A DNA stretch of 64,000 nt from JAJYSO01 sp964451785 (GCA_964451785.1 CAYVJG010000003.1:1-64000); one strand, 5' to 3'. Positions 53,267-62,995 are shown, numbered from the stretch's first letter. The notes: a model not told the origin generated them from the sequence alone. Made by a program: numbers and translations.

Positions 53267-55522
53267 ATGGAAACAATTTATATTATCACATTAGCAATCT
53301 TAGTCGGTTTAGCCATAACTGACTTAGTTGTAGGGGTTAGTAATGATGCAGTAAACTTCTTAAACTCCGCAGTAGGCTCTAAAGCCATGTCATTACGCAC
53401 AATTTTAATTATTGCTAGTATTGGTATCTTCTTGGGGGCTATTTTTTCTAGCGGAATGATGGAAGTCGCTCGAAAAGGAATTTTTAATCCGGACGAGTTT
53501 TATTTTAATGAAATAATGATTGTCTTTGTGGCGGTGATGATAGCCGATGTGCTGCTGCTCGATTTCTTTAACTCCGTCGGAATGCCTACTTCAACAACTG
53601 TATCAATTGTTTTTGACTTGCTAGGGGCTAGTGTAGCAGTGGCTTGTTTGAAAATTTTTGAAACCAATAGCGATTTAGGAGCAGTTTGGAATTACATCAA
53701 CACCGATAAAGCACTTATGATTATTGTAGCTATTTTCCTATCGGTCATATTCGCCTTTACAGTGGGTATTGTAGTGCAATATATCTCTCGCTTAATTTTT
53801 AGTTTCCGATATGAAAAGAAGCTCAAATATTTTGGAGCAATCTTTGGCGGCATAGCGTTAACTGCTATTACTTTCTTTATCGTTTTAAAAGGAATGAAAG
53901 ATATGCCTTTTATCTCTAAGTCTACTAAAGATTTTATGAGCAATAACACCTTGTGGATTATTTTAGGAAGCTTTGCCTTTTGGGCTTTGTTGGCTCAAGT
54001 ATTGATGAGCTTCTTTAAAGTGAATATTCTTAAAGTTATTATTGGGGTAGGTACTTTTGCTTTGGCATTGGCTTTTGCAGGTAATGACTTAGTCAACTTT
54101 ATCGGAGTGCCTATTGCAGCTTGGCAATCTTTTGAATTTTGGATAGTTAGCGGTGTAGAACCGGGACAATTTTTGATGACGGCTTTAGCAGGAGAAGTAG
54201 AAACATCAACTTATTTACTGTTAATTACTGGTGTAATTATGGTGTTGGCTTTGTGGTTTTCTAAAAAAGCACGCCACGTCATGGATACTGAACTCAACTT
54301 ATCACGCCAAAGTGAAGGAAAAGAAAAATTTGAACCGAATTACCTCTCTCGTAAATTGGTGCGCTATTCAATTATTGCTAGCCAAGCGGCAGGAGCCTTG
54401 ATTCCAAACTCAATAAGCCGAAAAATTGAAGGTAAGTTTAAAAAAGACGATGATGTTTTAAAAGATAAACGCATTGATGCCCCGATGTTTGACATGGTGA
54501 GAGCATCTGTCAACTTGGTTACAGCGAGTATTCTTATCTCAATCGGTACAAGTTATCAATTACCTCTGTCAACTACTTATGTGACATTTATGGTAGCTAT
54601 GGGTACATCCTTAGCTGACCGTGCTTGGGATCGTGAAAGTGCTGTATATCGTGTAGCTGGTGTGCTCAATGTTATTGGTGGTTGGTTTGTGACAGCTATT
54701 GGCGCATTCTTGGCAGCTGCTGTATTAGCTATCATTTTATGGTTTGGTGGTATTACAGCAACAATTCTTTTAAGTGCTTTTGCCTTTGCTATTGTTATCC
54801 GTAGTGCTATTGTGCATAAACGCAAAACTAAAACAGAAAAAGAATCTAAACGCTTTAATCGTCAGGATATTAAATCGATTAATGAGATTACAGTTGAAAC
54901 CTCTGATAATATTGCAGAGGTTATTAAAGGAATCAACAATCGTTTTGCTAAAACGGTTGACCATCTCGGTTATCACGATTTGAGCAAATTGAAAAAAGAC
55001 AAGAAAAAGTTTAAAAAACTCAGTGATGAGGTTGAAGAACTCAAAGATAATGTCTTTAACTTGATTCAATCTATGGAAGAAGATTCTGTTGAAGCGAGTA
55101 AATTCTATATCTTGTTCTTAGATTATTTAGAGCACATGGTTGAATCAGTAGGTGAAATTACAGATGCTAGCTACTCACATGTCAACAATAACCACAAGAA
55201 TTTGAAATTTAATCAGATTCGTGACTTGAAGAAAATGAGTAGGGAAATGACCTTGTTATTTGACAGTATCATTAAAACTTTTGAAACACGTAATTTTGCT
55301 AACATTGATCGAATTATCAACAACCGCTCATTCTTGTTAGAAGATGTTTCAGAGTTGATACAAAAGCAGATTAAACGTATTCGTACAACCGAAACTAGTC
55401 GTAAAAATACCAAATTATACTTTGGATTATTACTAGAATCAAAAGACTTGATTACTTCAACTATGGATCTCCTACACCTGTTTAAAGATTTCCATTCAGA
55501 AGCTAAACGCGAGCGTCTATAA
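53267..55522 (+). CDS. PiT-family inorganic phosphate transporter with C-terminal PhoU-like region (2)
   Basis: A 751-residue paralog of the preceding gene with the same layout: PiT motifs GVSNDAVNFL and AFAGNDLVNFIGVPIA, about twelve helices, and a helical C-terminal region (SYSHVNNNHKNLKFNQIRDL and KNTKLYFGLLLESKDL are nearly identical to copy 1). The two differ most in mid-loop regions, so the duplication is not recent. The gene is flanked by inverted copies of the 127-nt element. Two copies could serve high and low phosphate, but this is a guess. No pho box was recognised. Confidence 0.9.
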   Translation: METIYIITLAILVGLAITDLVVGVSNDAVNFLNSAVGSKAMSLRTILIIASIGIFLGAIFSSGMMEVARKGIFNPDEFYFNEIMIVFVAVMIADVLLLDFFNSVGMPTSTTVSIVFDLLGASVAVACLKIFETNSDLGAVWNYINTDKALMIIVAIFLSVIFAFTVGIVVQYISRLIFSFRYEKKLKYFGAIFGGIALTAITFFIVLKGMKDMPFISKSTKDFMSNNTLWIILGSFAFWALLAQVLMSFFKVNILKVIIGVGTFALALAFAGNDLVNFIGVPIAAWQSFEFWIVSGVEPGQFLMTALAGEVETSTYLLLITGVIMVLALWFSKKARHVMDTELNLSRQSEGKEKFEPNYLSRKLVRYSIIASQAAGALIPNSISRKIEGKFKKDDDVLKDKRIDAPMFDMVRASVNLVTASILISIGTSYQLPLSTTYVTFMVAMGTSLADRAWDRESAVYRVAGVLNVIGGWFVTAIGAFLAAAVLAIILWFGGITATILLSAFAFAIVIRSAIVHKRKTKTEKESKRFNRQDIKSINEITVETSDNIAEVIKGINNRFAKTVDHLGYHDLSKLKKDKKKFKKLSDEVEELKDNVFNLIQSMEEDSVEASKFYILFLDYLEHMVESVGEITDASYSHVNNNHKNLKFNQIRDLKKMSREMTLLFDSIIKTFETRNFANIDRIINNRSFLLEDVSELIQKQIKRIRTTETSRKNTKLYFGLLLESKDLITSTMDLLHLFKDFHSEAKRERL

Positions 55523-55533
55523 GCTGTGCCGTA

Positions 55534-55660
55534 ATACCGTATAAATTACTAGTCCATCCAATTTCGACTTTGTCTCATTGTACTAGTAATTTATGACCCA
55601 CGGTATTATGCCTACAAAAAATATTATAAATCGGACTAAAAAATAATTCTAATTGGTATA
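55534..55660 (-). repeat. 127-nt structured element, copy E
   Basis: Reverse orientation, 12 nt after the second PiT gene. It is the best-folded copy: ATACCGT pairs with ACGGTAT, and ATAAATTACTAGT pairs exactly with ACTAGTAATTTAT around a 28-nt loop. Confidence 0.85.
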
Positions 55661-55679
55661 ACTTAATGTTTGATATATA

Positions 55680-55718
55680 AGCAAAGCCGATAATCAATTG
55701 ATTATCGGCTTTGCTATT
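55680..55718 (+). terminator. Perfect 36-nt palindromic terminator
   Basis: Two perfectly complementary 18-nt halves (AGCAAAGCCGATAATCAA and TTGATTATCGGCTTTGCT) at 55680-55715, followed by ATTTT. It probably ends transcription from the second PiT gene. Confidence 0.75.
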
Positions 55719-56084
55719 TTATAGGTAACTATCCAGCTGTTTTGAAAAACTGATATTGAACCCACTCCGGGGTTCGTGCGTTGTTTGCTTTTAGCCCATA
55801 GCTACACTAGGTTTGCTATGGGTTAATCACATTAAACTCCTACAGAGTTTATTCAAATCCACCTTAAAATCGTAAACTCTTTTTAGGAGAAATATCACAT
55901 TTCGGGAGGTGCCTTATTTTTATCCCGTAGAATTACGCTTCCAATTGATTTTTAAAAAATAGATCAGAACTCAGTGAAATCCAATGTTTGTAATAAATAA
56001 AACTTCTCCCACGCTCTTCACGTCTCCAAAAGAGATGATTCCACCTGCTTGCTGAATAGTTACTTTTATAGACTGAAAAGATTT
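55719..56084. other. Intergenic region without recognised gene
   Basis: Apart from a short inverted pair AACCCACTCCGGGGTT and AGCCCATAGC...GCTATGGGTT (about 55788-55823), nothing coding was found. It includes the space where an Nfu-type C-terminal domain would be expected downstream of the - strand gene, but no CxxC-containing frame is present. Confidence 0.5.
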
Positions 56085-56702
56085 TTATAAATAGCTGTAC
56101 TCTTCATTGACTACTGGCTCTCTTGATTGAAGGTATGAGCGGATGAACTCTCTCAACTCACTTGATACTTCAAACCATTCTACACGCCCTCCTTTAGTGA
56201 TTTCTAAGTAGTTTTTAGCAATGCTAATGCGCTTGACATAGTCAAACTTAAACAACTCTTGAGCTAATGCACACGTGCTACTATCTTCGTTGTATTTAAA
56301 AACAACTGGATTTATCACTAACTTTTTATTACAAACAAATTTAAGTGCCCCCACGCTAGGTGTCATTTCGGTATAGAGGTTAATCGGAAATTTTTTCCCT
56401 TTAGCTTCTGCTGTCAATAAAGGTTTTTCTGAATTTAAATAAACCTCAATCTGCTCTGTAAACTGATTTTCTAACCCAGCCCAATCTTCGTCTTCATCAA
56501 TTTTAATGGCAATAAAATTTTGCGAAATATATACAGTGTTGACAAATGCGTATGCAAATAAGGCTTGTGCCAACGGAGAACATTCAGCTTCTTCTTTAGT
56601 GTTAAATGTGAAAGTTTCGTTATTGACTAAGAAGTGATTACTATTGAATTTTAAGATTGATTTATGTTCTGTAAGTTCAGTATTTATGGTTATTTTAGAC
56701 AT
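56085..56702 (-). CDS. Nfu-like protein with two N-terminal domains and no CxxC domain
   Basis: A 205-residue protein made of two tandem copies of the Nfu N-terminal domain (about 5-95 and 105-200; EECSPLAQALFAYAFVNTVYIS-like and CALAQELFKFDYVKRISIAK, each followed by an ITK/IKI...EW motif). In flavobacteria this pair normally precedes a C-terminal NifU scaffold domain with CxxC that carries an Fe-S cluster, giving about 300 residues. Here the frame stops after the second domain and no downstream frame restores the scaffold. It may be a truncated paralog or a partner that works with a full-length Nfu elsewhere. Confidence 0.8.
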   Translation of the reverse strand: MSKITINTELTEHKSILKFNSNHFLVNNETFTFNTKEEAECSPLAQALFAYAFVNTVYISQNFIAIKIDEDEDWAGLENQFTEQIEVYLNSEKPLLTAEAKGKKFPINLYTEMTPSVGALKFVCNKKLVINPVVFKYNEDSSTCALAQELFKFDYVKRISIAKNYLEITKGGRVEWFEVSSELREFIRSYLQSREPVVNEEYSYL

Positions 56703-56885
56703 GTGAAAAAAATTTTAAACAAAAATATTAAAAGATATACGATGAATTCAATATATTTACGGCTCAAAATAGAGATTACTTGATTTTTATTTTGTTTTTA
56801 TTGCAATATTTTATTTTAATTACGTTGTTAAAATAAGGTTAATTGGTAAAAATCGATATTAATAAAGCATTTACATCTTCATTAT

Positions 56886-57908
56886 ATGAAAATTAATAAA
56901 TTCTTATTCTTTTTAATCCTGCTGGTTTCGCCGGTTCTGACGATGGCTCAGGAGCGTGGAATTCCGGTATATTCAGATTATTTGACAGATAACCTTTATC
57001 TGATTCATCCTTCAATGGCTGGTGCCGCACAGCAAGCCAAAATAAGACTTACCGGAAGAACGCAGTGGTTTAATGTTGATGATGCACCTAACTTGATGAC
57101 CTTAAGTGCAAACGGTAGAGTAGGGGAGCGAATTGGCATTGGTGGAATTTTGTATAAAGATAGTAATGGACGCTTTTCACAACAAGGTTTTTATGGAACT
57201 TTTGCATATCACATCATGTTTTCTCGTGATCAGATAGACTTAAACCAACTTTCCTTTGGGTTGAGTCTTGGAATTATGCAGGAACGCTTAGATGAAACGG
57301 ACCTCATAGGACCTGGGCAACCTTCTGATCCTATTATTGCAGGAATCGAACAAAAAGATTCTTATCTCAATGTTGATTTTGGGGTGTCTTACTTTTACCT
57401 CAATTTCTTTGCTCATGCTACGGTAAAGAATATTATCCCTCAAAAACGCGATATCTTTTCTTCTAATTTAGAAACCGATAATCAACGTCAATATTTGTTT
57501 TCTTTGGGCTATACCTTTTCTCCACGTTATTCAAACTGGTTGTTTGAGCCTTCTGTAATGCTGCAATACAAAGAAGTGACCTCTGAAACTATAGGGGATA
57601 TTAATGCAAAAGTGTATTACAACTTCGATTGGGGACAGCTTTGGGGTGGTCTTTCTTATAGACGTAGCTTTAATGGTGCCGAGTTTAACGAAAGCGGAAC
57701 TGCCACTGTGAGTAGTCAAAAATTACAATATGTCACGCCTTTCTTAGGAGTAACTTATAAAAATTTCCTCTTTGCTTATACCTATAGTTATCAAGCTAAT
57801 TCTGTAGTTATGGATAATACAGGTTACCACCAAATCACCTTAGGCTATAACTTCGGTAAAGTTGATCAGCGTTACCACTGTGATTGTCCTGCAGTAAATT
57901 ATTTTTAA
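56886..57908 (+). CDS. PorP/SprF-family type IX secretion membrane protein
   Basis: The 340-residue product has a signal peptide (about 1-21, ending TMAQ), the diagnostic N-terminal segment (IPVYSDYLTDNLYLIHPSMAG, RLTGRTQWFNV, NAPN-like DDAPNLMTLSANG) and a 14-strand-like barrel ending NYF. PorP/SprF proteins sit in the outer membrane and partner with large T9SS adhesins such as SprB. No such adhesin gene is adjacent. Its stop codon overlaps that of convergent murI by 4 nt. Confidence 0.9.
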   Translation: MKINKFLFFLILLVSPVLTMAQERGIPVYSDYLTDNLYLIHPSMAGAAQQAKIRLTGRTQWFNVDDAPNLMTLSANGRVGERIGIGGILYKDSNGRFSQQGFYGTFAYHIMFSRDQIDLNQLSFGLSLGIMQERLDETDLIGPGQPSDPIIAGIEQKDSYLNVDFGVSYFYLNFFAHATVKNIIPQKRDIFSSNLETDNQRQYLFSLGYTFSPRYSNWLFEPSVMLQYKEVTSETIGDINAKVYYNFDWGQLWGGLSYRRSFNGAEFNESGTATVSSQKLQYVTPFLGVTYKNFLFAYTYSYQANSVVMDNTGYHQITLGYNFGKVDQRYHCDCPAVNYF

Positions 57909-58687
57909 AAATCTAAATAATCGATTATAAACTCATCTCCCCGGATAAACTGCTTAAGTATTCGGGGATTTTTATTGCTGTAAAATTCACACTGCCCTTG
58001 TGGTGTTTGTGCTAACAAATTTTGTTGTAGTAATACAGTTTGCGTTTGCTTAGCTACTGCAGCACCTGAATCTATTATTTTTACATGCTCAGGAAGCAAT
58101 TGTTTAAGTAAGGGAATGAGATAGGGGTAATGTGTGCAACCTAGCACTAAATAATCGATATCTGCTTTTAAAATAGGGGTAATGACGTTCTTGAGTAACT
58201 CAAATGTCTCAGGGCTATTCAAGTTGCCTGATTCAATGGCTTTGACTAAGCCCTTGCCTTCAACCTCAATTTTTTCGATGTCTTGGGTATAACGCTTTGC
58301 CGTTTTGGCAAATAATTGACTGGATAAAGTGCCTTTAGTGGCTAATATACCTATGCGTTTTTTGGTTGATCGCAGAGCAGCAGGTTTTATGGCAGGCTCA
58401 ATACCTATAAAAGGAATAGGGAAGTTGGCTCTTAGCTCAGTGATGGCGTTGGTTGTTGCCGTATTACAGGCTACAACAATAATCTTACACCCACGTGCTA
58501 ATAAATATTGTGTGTTTTTATAACACAGGTCTATGATGGCTGATTTTGATTTAGTGCCATAGGGAGCGTGTAAACTATCTGCTAAATAGATTGTTTTTTC
58601 TAGTGGCATCAAATCGTGTATTTCTTTAAATATTGAAGTGCCTCCTATTCCTGAGTCAAAAATTCCTATGGGTTGAGATGCTAGCAT
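57905..58687 (-). CDS. murI: Glutamate racemase
   Basis: From the ATG at 58687 the product is 260 residues with the racemase motifs GIFDSGIGGTSIFKEI, VVACNTATTNAI (first catalytic Cys) and LVLGCTHYPYLIP (second catalytic Cys). It makes D-glutamate for peptidoglycan. An in-frame ATG at 58714 lies inside the ompH terminator hairpin, so the later start is preferred. It is the last gene of the uppS-bamA-ompH-ompH group but is probably partly separated from it by that terminator. Confidence 0.94.
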   Translation of the reverse strand: MLASQPIGIFDSGIGGTSIFKEIHDLMPLEKTIYLADSLHAPYGTKSKSAIIDLCYKNTQYLLARGCKIIVVACNTATTNAITELRANFPIPFIGIEPAIKPAALRSTKKRIGILATKGTLSSQLFAKTAKRYTQDIEKIEVEGKGLVKAIESGNLNSPETFELLKNVITPILKADIDYLVLGCTHYPYLIPLLKQLLPEHVKIIDSGAAVAKQTQTVLLQQNLLAQTPQGQCEFYSNKNPRILKQFIRGDEFIIDYLDF

Positions 58688-58707
58688 TGCAGATGGTTTA
58701 AAATATA

Positions 58708-58733
58708 AAAGCACCCTGTAAAAAGGGTGCTTT
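58708..58733 (-). terminator. Hairpin between ompH and murI
   Basis: AAAGCACCCT pairs with AGGGTGCTTT across GTAAAA, 25 nt past the ompH stop and 20 nt before the chosen murI start. The T tract is short, so it may attenuate rather than stop transcription. Confidence 0.6.
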
Positions 58734-58758
58734 AAAAATATGAAAAAAAAAAGAGTGA

Positions 58759-59268
58759 TTATTGAACTCCTAATTCTTTTTTAACATCAGGCATCAAGTT
58801 ATAACCGTCAGCTACAATTACGCCGGCTCCAGGAGTTGAATTGAGTACGTAGTCATAACCTTTAGCTTCGGCCACTTTTTTGATTGCTTTTTGTACTTTA
58901 TCTAAAAGCGGTTGTACGAGCTCTTGTTGTTTTTGTGCCAATTGGTTTTGTGCATTTTTTTGAAATTTCACAATGCGTTGTTGCGCATCAGAAACCTCTT
59001 GCATACGTTGTTGATTTATTAAATCAGTTTGTGATTTAGCTTCAGCATCGTATTTTTTGGTTTTTTCTTGAAGCTCTTTATACATATCTTGAATTTGGGA
59101 TTTGTATGAACTTTCAAGTTTCTCAATTTGTGATTGAGCAGATTGAAAACCAGGTAATGCCTCGATTAATTTTTGAGTATCGATGTGAGCAACCTTACTT
59201 TGTGCTTGAGCAAAATTCATTGACCCTAAGGTGATCAAAGCTATAAGAACGATTTTCAAATGTTTCAT
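58759..59268 (-). CDS. OmpH/Skp-family periplasmic chaperone
   Basis: A 169-residue protein with a signal peptide (about 1-22, ending AQAQ), the Skp start VAHIDTQKLIEALPGF, a long charged coiled coil (about 45-120; tentacle arms) and a C-terminal YDYVLNSTPGAGVIVADGYN strand segment. Skp/OmpH trimers hold unfolded outer membrane proteins for the BAM complex. It lies downstream of a longer paralog and of bamA in one operon. Confidence 0.93.
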   Translation of the reverse strand: MKHLKIVLIALITLGSMNFAQAQSKVAHIDTQKLIEALPGFQSAQSQIEKLESSYKSQIQDMYKELQEKTKKYDAEAKSQTDLINQQRMQEVSDAQQRIVKFQKNAQNQLAQKQQELVQPLLDKVQKAIKKVAEAKGYDYVLNSTPGAGVIVADGYNLMPDVKKELGVQ

Positions 59269-59339
59269 AATTACAGAGTTAAGAGTTAAATAGTTAAATA
59301 GATTTGTTTCTAATTTTTAAGTGGGGGCTAAAATAAGCC

Positions 59340-60383
59340 TTATTCTCGAGTTTCTCGCGCTTTTTCTCGCGCTTTTATTATTGAATCGCGTTTTTCTTGA
59401 CGTTCTTTTAATAAAGCTTGACGCGCTTGCTTAATGGAGTCACGACGTTCTTGACGTTCTTGAAGTAATTTAGCACGGCGGGCTTCGCGATCCGTTTGAT
59501 TGTTTGTAGCGCTGTTAGTTGAAGTTTCAGCTTGAGTGGCTGTTGGAGCTTCGGCTTGGTTGTTTACATCAGTTTGACGCGCATTTTCTATAGCGTCGCG
59601 ACGAGCTTGACGTTTTTCTGCAGCTTGGGCGCGATCGGCTTCATATTTTGCTTGACGTACAGCCCGAATTGAATCGCGTGTGTGTTCACGTTTATCAATT
59701 ATGGCTTGACGTGCTTCTTGTTTAGCTTGAATTTTGGCTTCTCGAGTTGCTTCTTCTTCGTCGTCTTTGCGCGCTTGGCTTACTGATTTGTAAGGTTTTT
59801 CTTCAATGTTTTCAGCAGCTTCTTTTCGTGATTGTTGTTCTTCTTGACGAGCTACTTTATCGGCAGTACGTGTTATAGCTTGCAGTACGCGATCACTAAT
59901 ATCATGACGTTCAGCTGCAAATAGCATTAGTGCATCTGCAGATCCATCAAATATAAAATCGTATTCGCGTTTTAATCCAATTTCTTGAATGGCATTAAAA
60001 ACTTGATCTTGTATAGGCTGAACGATTTGACGGCGTTGTGCTACTAAATCTCCTTGTGGTCCAAAGCGTTCTTGTTGATAAGCGACAAGTTGTTTTTGTA
60101 AATATGTGATTTCATCTTGACGTTCATCAATTAAATCTTGCGTTAACAAAGGACGTTCATTTTCTAATTCTTCCTTTAAATTGTCAATTTGCTTGCGTTT
60201 TAAAGCAATTTCACCTTTCCATTTTAACGCTTTTTGGTCGAGCATGGCATTAGCTTCTTGATAACTAGGCAACTGTTCAAGAATATAATTCATGTCTATA
60301 TAGCCTACTCTTAGCTGACGTTGCGCTTGAACGCTTACGCAGCTTAACAAAATAAAGGCTATTATGGTCAGTTTGGTTTTCAT
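59340..60383 (-). CDS. OmpH/Skp-family protein with long charged C-terminal tail
   Basis: The 347-residue product has a signal peptide (about 1-20, ending VQAQ), a complete Skp domain (about 22-175; GYIDMNYILEQLPSYQEANA, EYDFIFDGSADALMLF) and then about 170 residues of highly charged sequence with repeated RDSI/RDAI units (ERRDSIKQARQ, KRDSIIKARE). The tail is predicted to be helical or disordered and roughly doubles the usual Skp length. It sits between bamA and the short ompH gene. Confidence 0.9.
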   Translation of the reverse strand: MKTKLTIIAFILLSCVSVQAQRQLRVGYIDMNYILEQLPSYQEANAMLDQKALKWKGEIALKRKQIDNLKEELENERPLLTQDLIDERQDEITYLQKQLVAYQQERFGPQGDLVAQRRQIVQPIQDQVFNAIQEIGLKREYDFIFDGSADALMLFAAERHDISDRVLQAITRTADKVARQEEQQSRKEAAENIEEKPYKSVSQARKDDEEEATREAKIQAKQEARQAIIDKREHTRDSIRAVRQAKYEADRAQAAEKRQARRDAIENARQTDVNNQAEAPTATQAETSTNSATNNQTDREARRAKLLQERQERRDSIKQARQALLKERQEKRDSIIKAREKARETRE

Positions 60384-60415
60384 AAGCTAAGTTTTTATAG
60401 AAAAAATCGTGCCAA

Positions 60416-62995
60416 TTAAAAGTTTTGTCCAATGATAAAGTGTGTTTCCCAACCGTTAGGGCTGTTGTCATTGGTGCCTGGGATTGGGTCAAATCCATAG
60501 CCAAAGTCAATTCCTAATAGTCCGAATTGTGGCATGAATATGCGAACACCAAATCCTGCTGAACGTTGCAATTGAAAAGGATCAAAGTCATCAAAACTAT
60601 CAAATGCAGCTCCACCTTCAGCAAAGGATAAAACATAAATTGAGGCTTGTGGTTTAAGTGTAATTGGGTAACGTAACTCAAGTGAGTATTTTTGGTAGAT
60701 AGTTGCTCCATCATTTCTTGTGATTCCTGTTGAGTAATCACGATTAACAGGAACAATAGATTGGTTTGGATAACCGCGTAATCTGATATTTTCACGTCCG
60801 TCTAGAGCATAGGTTCCTAATCCATCACCACCAACATAAAAACGTTCAAAAGGAGGAATGCCTCGAGCTGAGTTGTAGGCGCCTAAGAAACCGTATTCAA
60901 TATTGGTGCGCAAAACGAGTTTGTCAAAAAGTTTGTTGTACCAGTCGCCTTTAAATTTGAGTTTGTAGTACTCTAACCAACGGTAGCGTTTCTGGTCGAT
61001 TTTAGTATAATCAGGATCACCATTCACTTTTTGGTAAGCAGGATCATTTTCTAAATTAGCATAATCTACACCATCAAATAATGAATAAGGAGGCGTTAGT
61101 TTAGCAGTGATGCTAAATTTAGATCCACCCATTGGATAAATTGGGTTGGTGTAGGTATTATCACGACTCAAAGCTAATGTAAGCGCTAAGTTGTTAGCTG
61201 TTCCATTAGGAAAGCGGAATAATCCGATGTTGTAGTTTTTCATGTCATAATGCATGAAACTCAATGCTGCTGATAAAGTGAAATAATCATCTGGCCATTC
61301 TAAACGTTTTGCTAATCCTACTGAACCACCAGTAATTAAGAAACTACGACTACGGTCAGTTTCACGAGTGTAATAGTCATAATAATGCTGGATAGTATGT
61401 GAGAAGGATGTGGTTAAACGAATTGGTTTTTTACCACCTAACCAAGGTTCAGAAAATGAAATACTATAAGTTTGATAAAACGTTGAAGCTTGTGCGCGTA
61501 ATGACAATTGTTGGCCATCACCCATTGGTAGGGGGTGGTAAGCATCTCCATTGAAAATATTTTTAATAGAGAAGTTGTTGAATGATAAGCCTAAAGTTCC
61601 TACAAAACCGCCACCACCGTAGCCACCTTGTAGTTCGATTTGGCTGGATCCAACTTCAAATACTTTATAGTGCAAATCTAAAGTTCCATCAACAGGATTT
61701 ACGTTTTCAAACTCAGGTTGCAATTTTGCAGGGTCGAAGAATCCTAATTGACCGAGTTCACGAATAGAGCGCATCACATCAGATTTGCTGTATTGTTGAC
61801 CTGGACGTGTTCTGAGGTTGCGATAAATAACATGATCGTTGGTACGGTCATTACCGGTGACGTAAATGTTGTTGAAATGTGCAATTTTACCTTCGTGAAT
61901 GCGAATTTCAAAATCGATGGTGTCGTTGTAAACTTTGGTCTCTACAGTGTTGATTTGAGAAAATAAATACCCGTTGTTTTGGTATAAATTGGTCAAATCA
62001 TTGGCATCGGGTTTGGTGTTGTCAGCAATGCGTTTTTCTAGTAAGACACCGTTGTAAGTGTCTCCTTTTTGGATTTTTAAGATTTGGGCTAACTGGCGGT
62101 CTGAATAGACATTGTTACCAATGAAATCAATATTTCCAAAATAATATTTATCGCCTTCTTCAACTTGTAATTTTAAAGCTACTGTTTTGTCATCCTCAAC
62201 AAGCAAGGTGTCAGAAACTATGCGCGCATCGCGGTAACCTATTGATTTATACTCGTCGATTATACTTTGTTTGTCTTCGGTATATTGAGATTTTATGAAC
62301 TTTGAACGTTTCCAGAATCTAAAGAAACTTTTGCGTTTAGTTTTCATCTGGCGACGAATTTTTGCGTCGCTCAAGACTTCATTACCAGCAACCTTAATAT
62401 AATCGATTTTGACTTTTTCGCCGCGATCAATATTTAAAACCAAATTAACCTTTTTAACTTTGTTGTCAGTGGTGTCTTTTACGGTTATGGTTTTAACTTT
62501 TACTTTAGCGTTGAGGTAGCCATCTTCAGCATAGGAGTCGCGAATATGCTTGCGGGTATTAGCGATGAGGTTTTCAGTAACCTTCTTACCAGCCTTAAGT
62601 TCGTTTTCATCAATAATTTCTTTGATGTCCTTTTTCTTTTTAAGACCGTTGATAACCACTTTGTTTAACTCAGGAACCTCTATAATCTCTAGTTGGAGGT
62701 ATACTTTGTCGCCTACAATATTGGTGACATAAAAGTTGATGTCACTAAAGAGTCCTAAGTCCCATAATTTTTTTATAACTGCACTAATCTTATCGCCGGG
62801 GATATAGACTTTATCGCCTTTGTGCAATCCGGTGAAAGCAATTACAGTTTGCTCGTTATAATTAGTGGTTCCTATAACATCAATTCCACCAATTGTATAT
62901 TCTTTTGCATCGCCAATAGCAATGTCTTGTGCGTTAAGTGTGTACCCTAAGGTTAAAAAACAAACCGTAAAAAGTAATAAAAGTTTTTTGTACAT
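60416..62995 (-). CDS. bamA: Outer membrane protein assembly factor BamA
   Basis: From the ATG at 62995 the product is 859 residues: a signal peptide (ending LNAQ), five POTRA repeats (about 25-450; for example YTIGGIDVIGTTNYNEQTVI and HFNNIYVTGNDRTNDHVIYR) and a 16-strand barrel with the lid-lock type loop motif IRLRGYPNQS (VRGF-like) and the C-terminal aromatic residue (IIGQNF). It inserts barrel proteins into the outer membrane. A frame start at 63028 would overlap uppS and its residues look non-signal, so 62995, 7 nt after the uppS stop, is chosen. Confidence 0.95.
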   Translation of the reverse strand: MYKKLLLLFTVCFLTLGYTLNAQDIAIGDAKEYTIGGIDVIGTTNYNEQTVIAFTGLHKGDKVYIPGDKISAVIKKLWDLGLFSDINFYVTNIVGDKVYLQLEIIEVPELNKVVINGLKKKKDIKEIIDENELKAGKKVTENLIANTRKHIRDSYAEDGYLNAKVKVKTITVKDTTDNKVKKVNLVLNIDRGEKVKIDYIKVAGNEVLSDAKIRRQMKTKRKSFFRFWKRSKFIKSQYTEDKQSIIDEYKSIGYRDARIVSDTLLVEDDKTVALKLQVEEGDKYYFGNIDFIGNNVYSDRQLAQILKIQKGDTYNGVLLEKRIADNTKPDANDLTNLYQNNGYLFSQINTVETKVYNDTIDFEIRIHEGKIAHFNNIYVTGNDRTNDHVIYRNLRTRPGQQYSKSDVMRSIRELGQLGFFDPAKLQPEFENVNPVDGTLDLHYKVFEVGSSQIELQGGYGGGGFVGTLGLSFNNFSIKNIFNGDAYHPLPMGDGQQLSLRAQASTFYQTYSISFSEPWLGGKKPIRLTTSFSHTIQHYYDYYTRETDRSRSFLITGGSVGLAKRLEWPDDYFTLSAALSFMHYDMKNYNIGLFRFPNGTANNLALTLALSRDNTYTNPIYPMGGSKFSITAKLTPPYSLFDGVDYANLENDPAYQKVNGDPDYTKIDQKRYRWLEYYKLKFKGDWYNKLFDKLVLRTNIEYGFLGAYNSARGIPPFERFYVGGDGLGTYALDGRENIRLRGYPNQSIVPVNRDYSTGITRNDGATIYQKYSLELRYPITLKPQASIYVLSFAEGGAAFDSFDDFDPFQLQRSAGFGVRIFMPQFGLLGIDFGYGFDPIPGTNDNSPNGWETHFIIGQNF

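Noticed and set aside
54770..55069. 99-codon frame antisense to the second PiT gene
   Set aside because: It lies wholly inside a well-supported gene and has no recognised features.
60514..60795. 93-codon frame overlapping bamA in another frame
   Set aside because: Shadow of the BamA barrel coding sequence.
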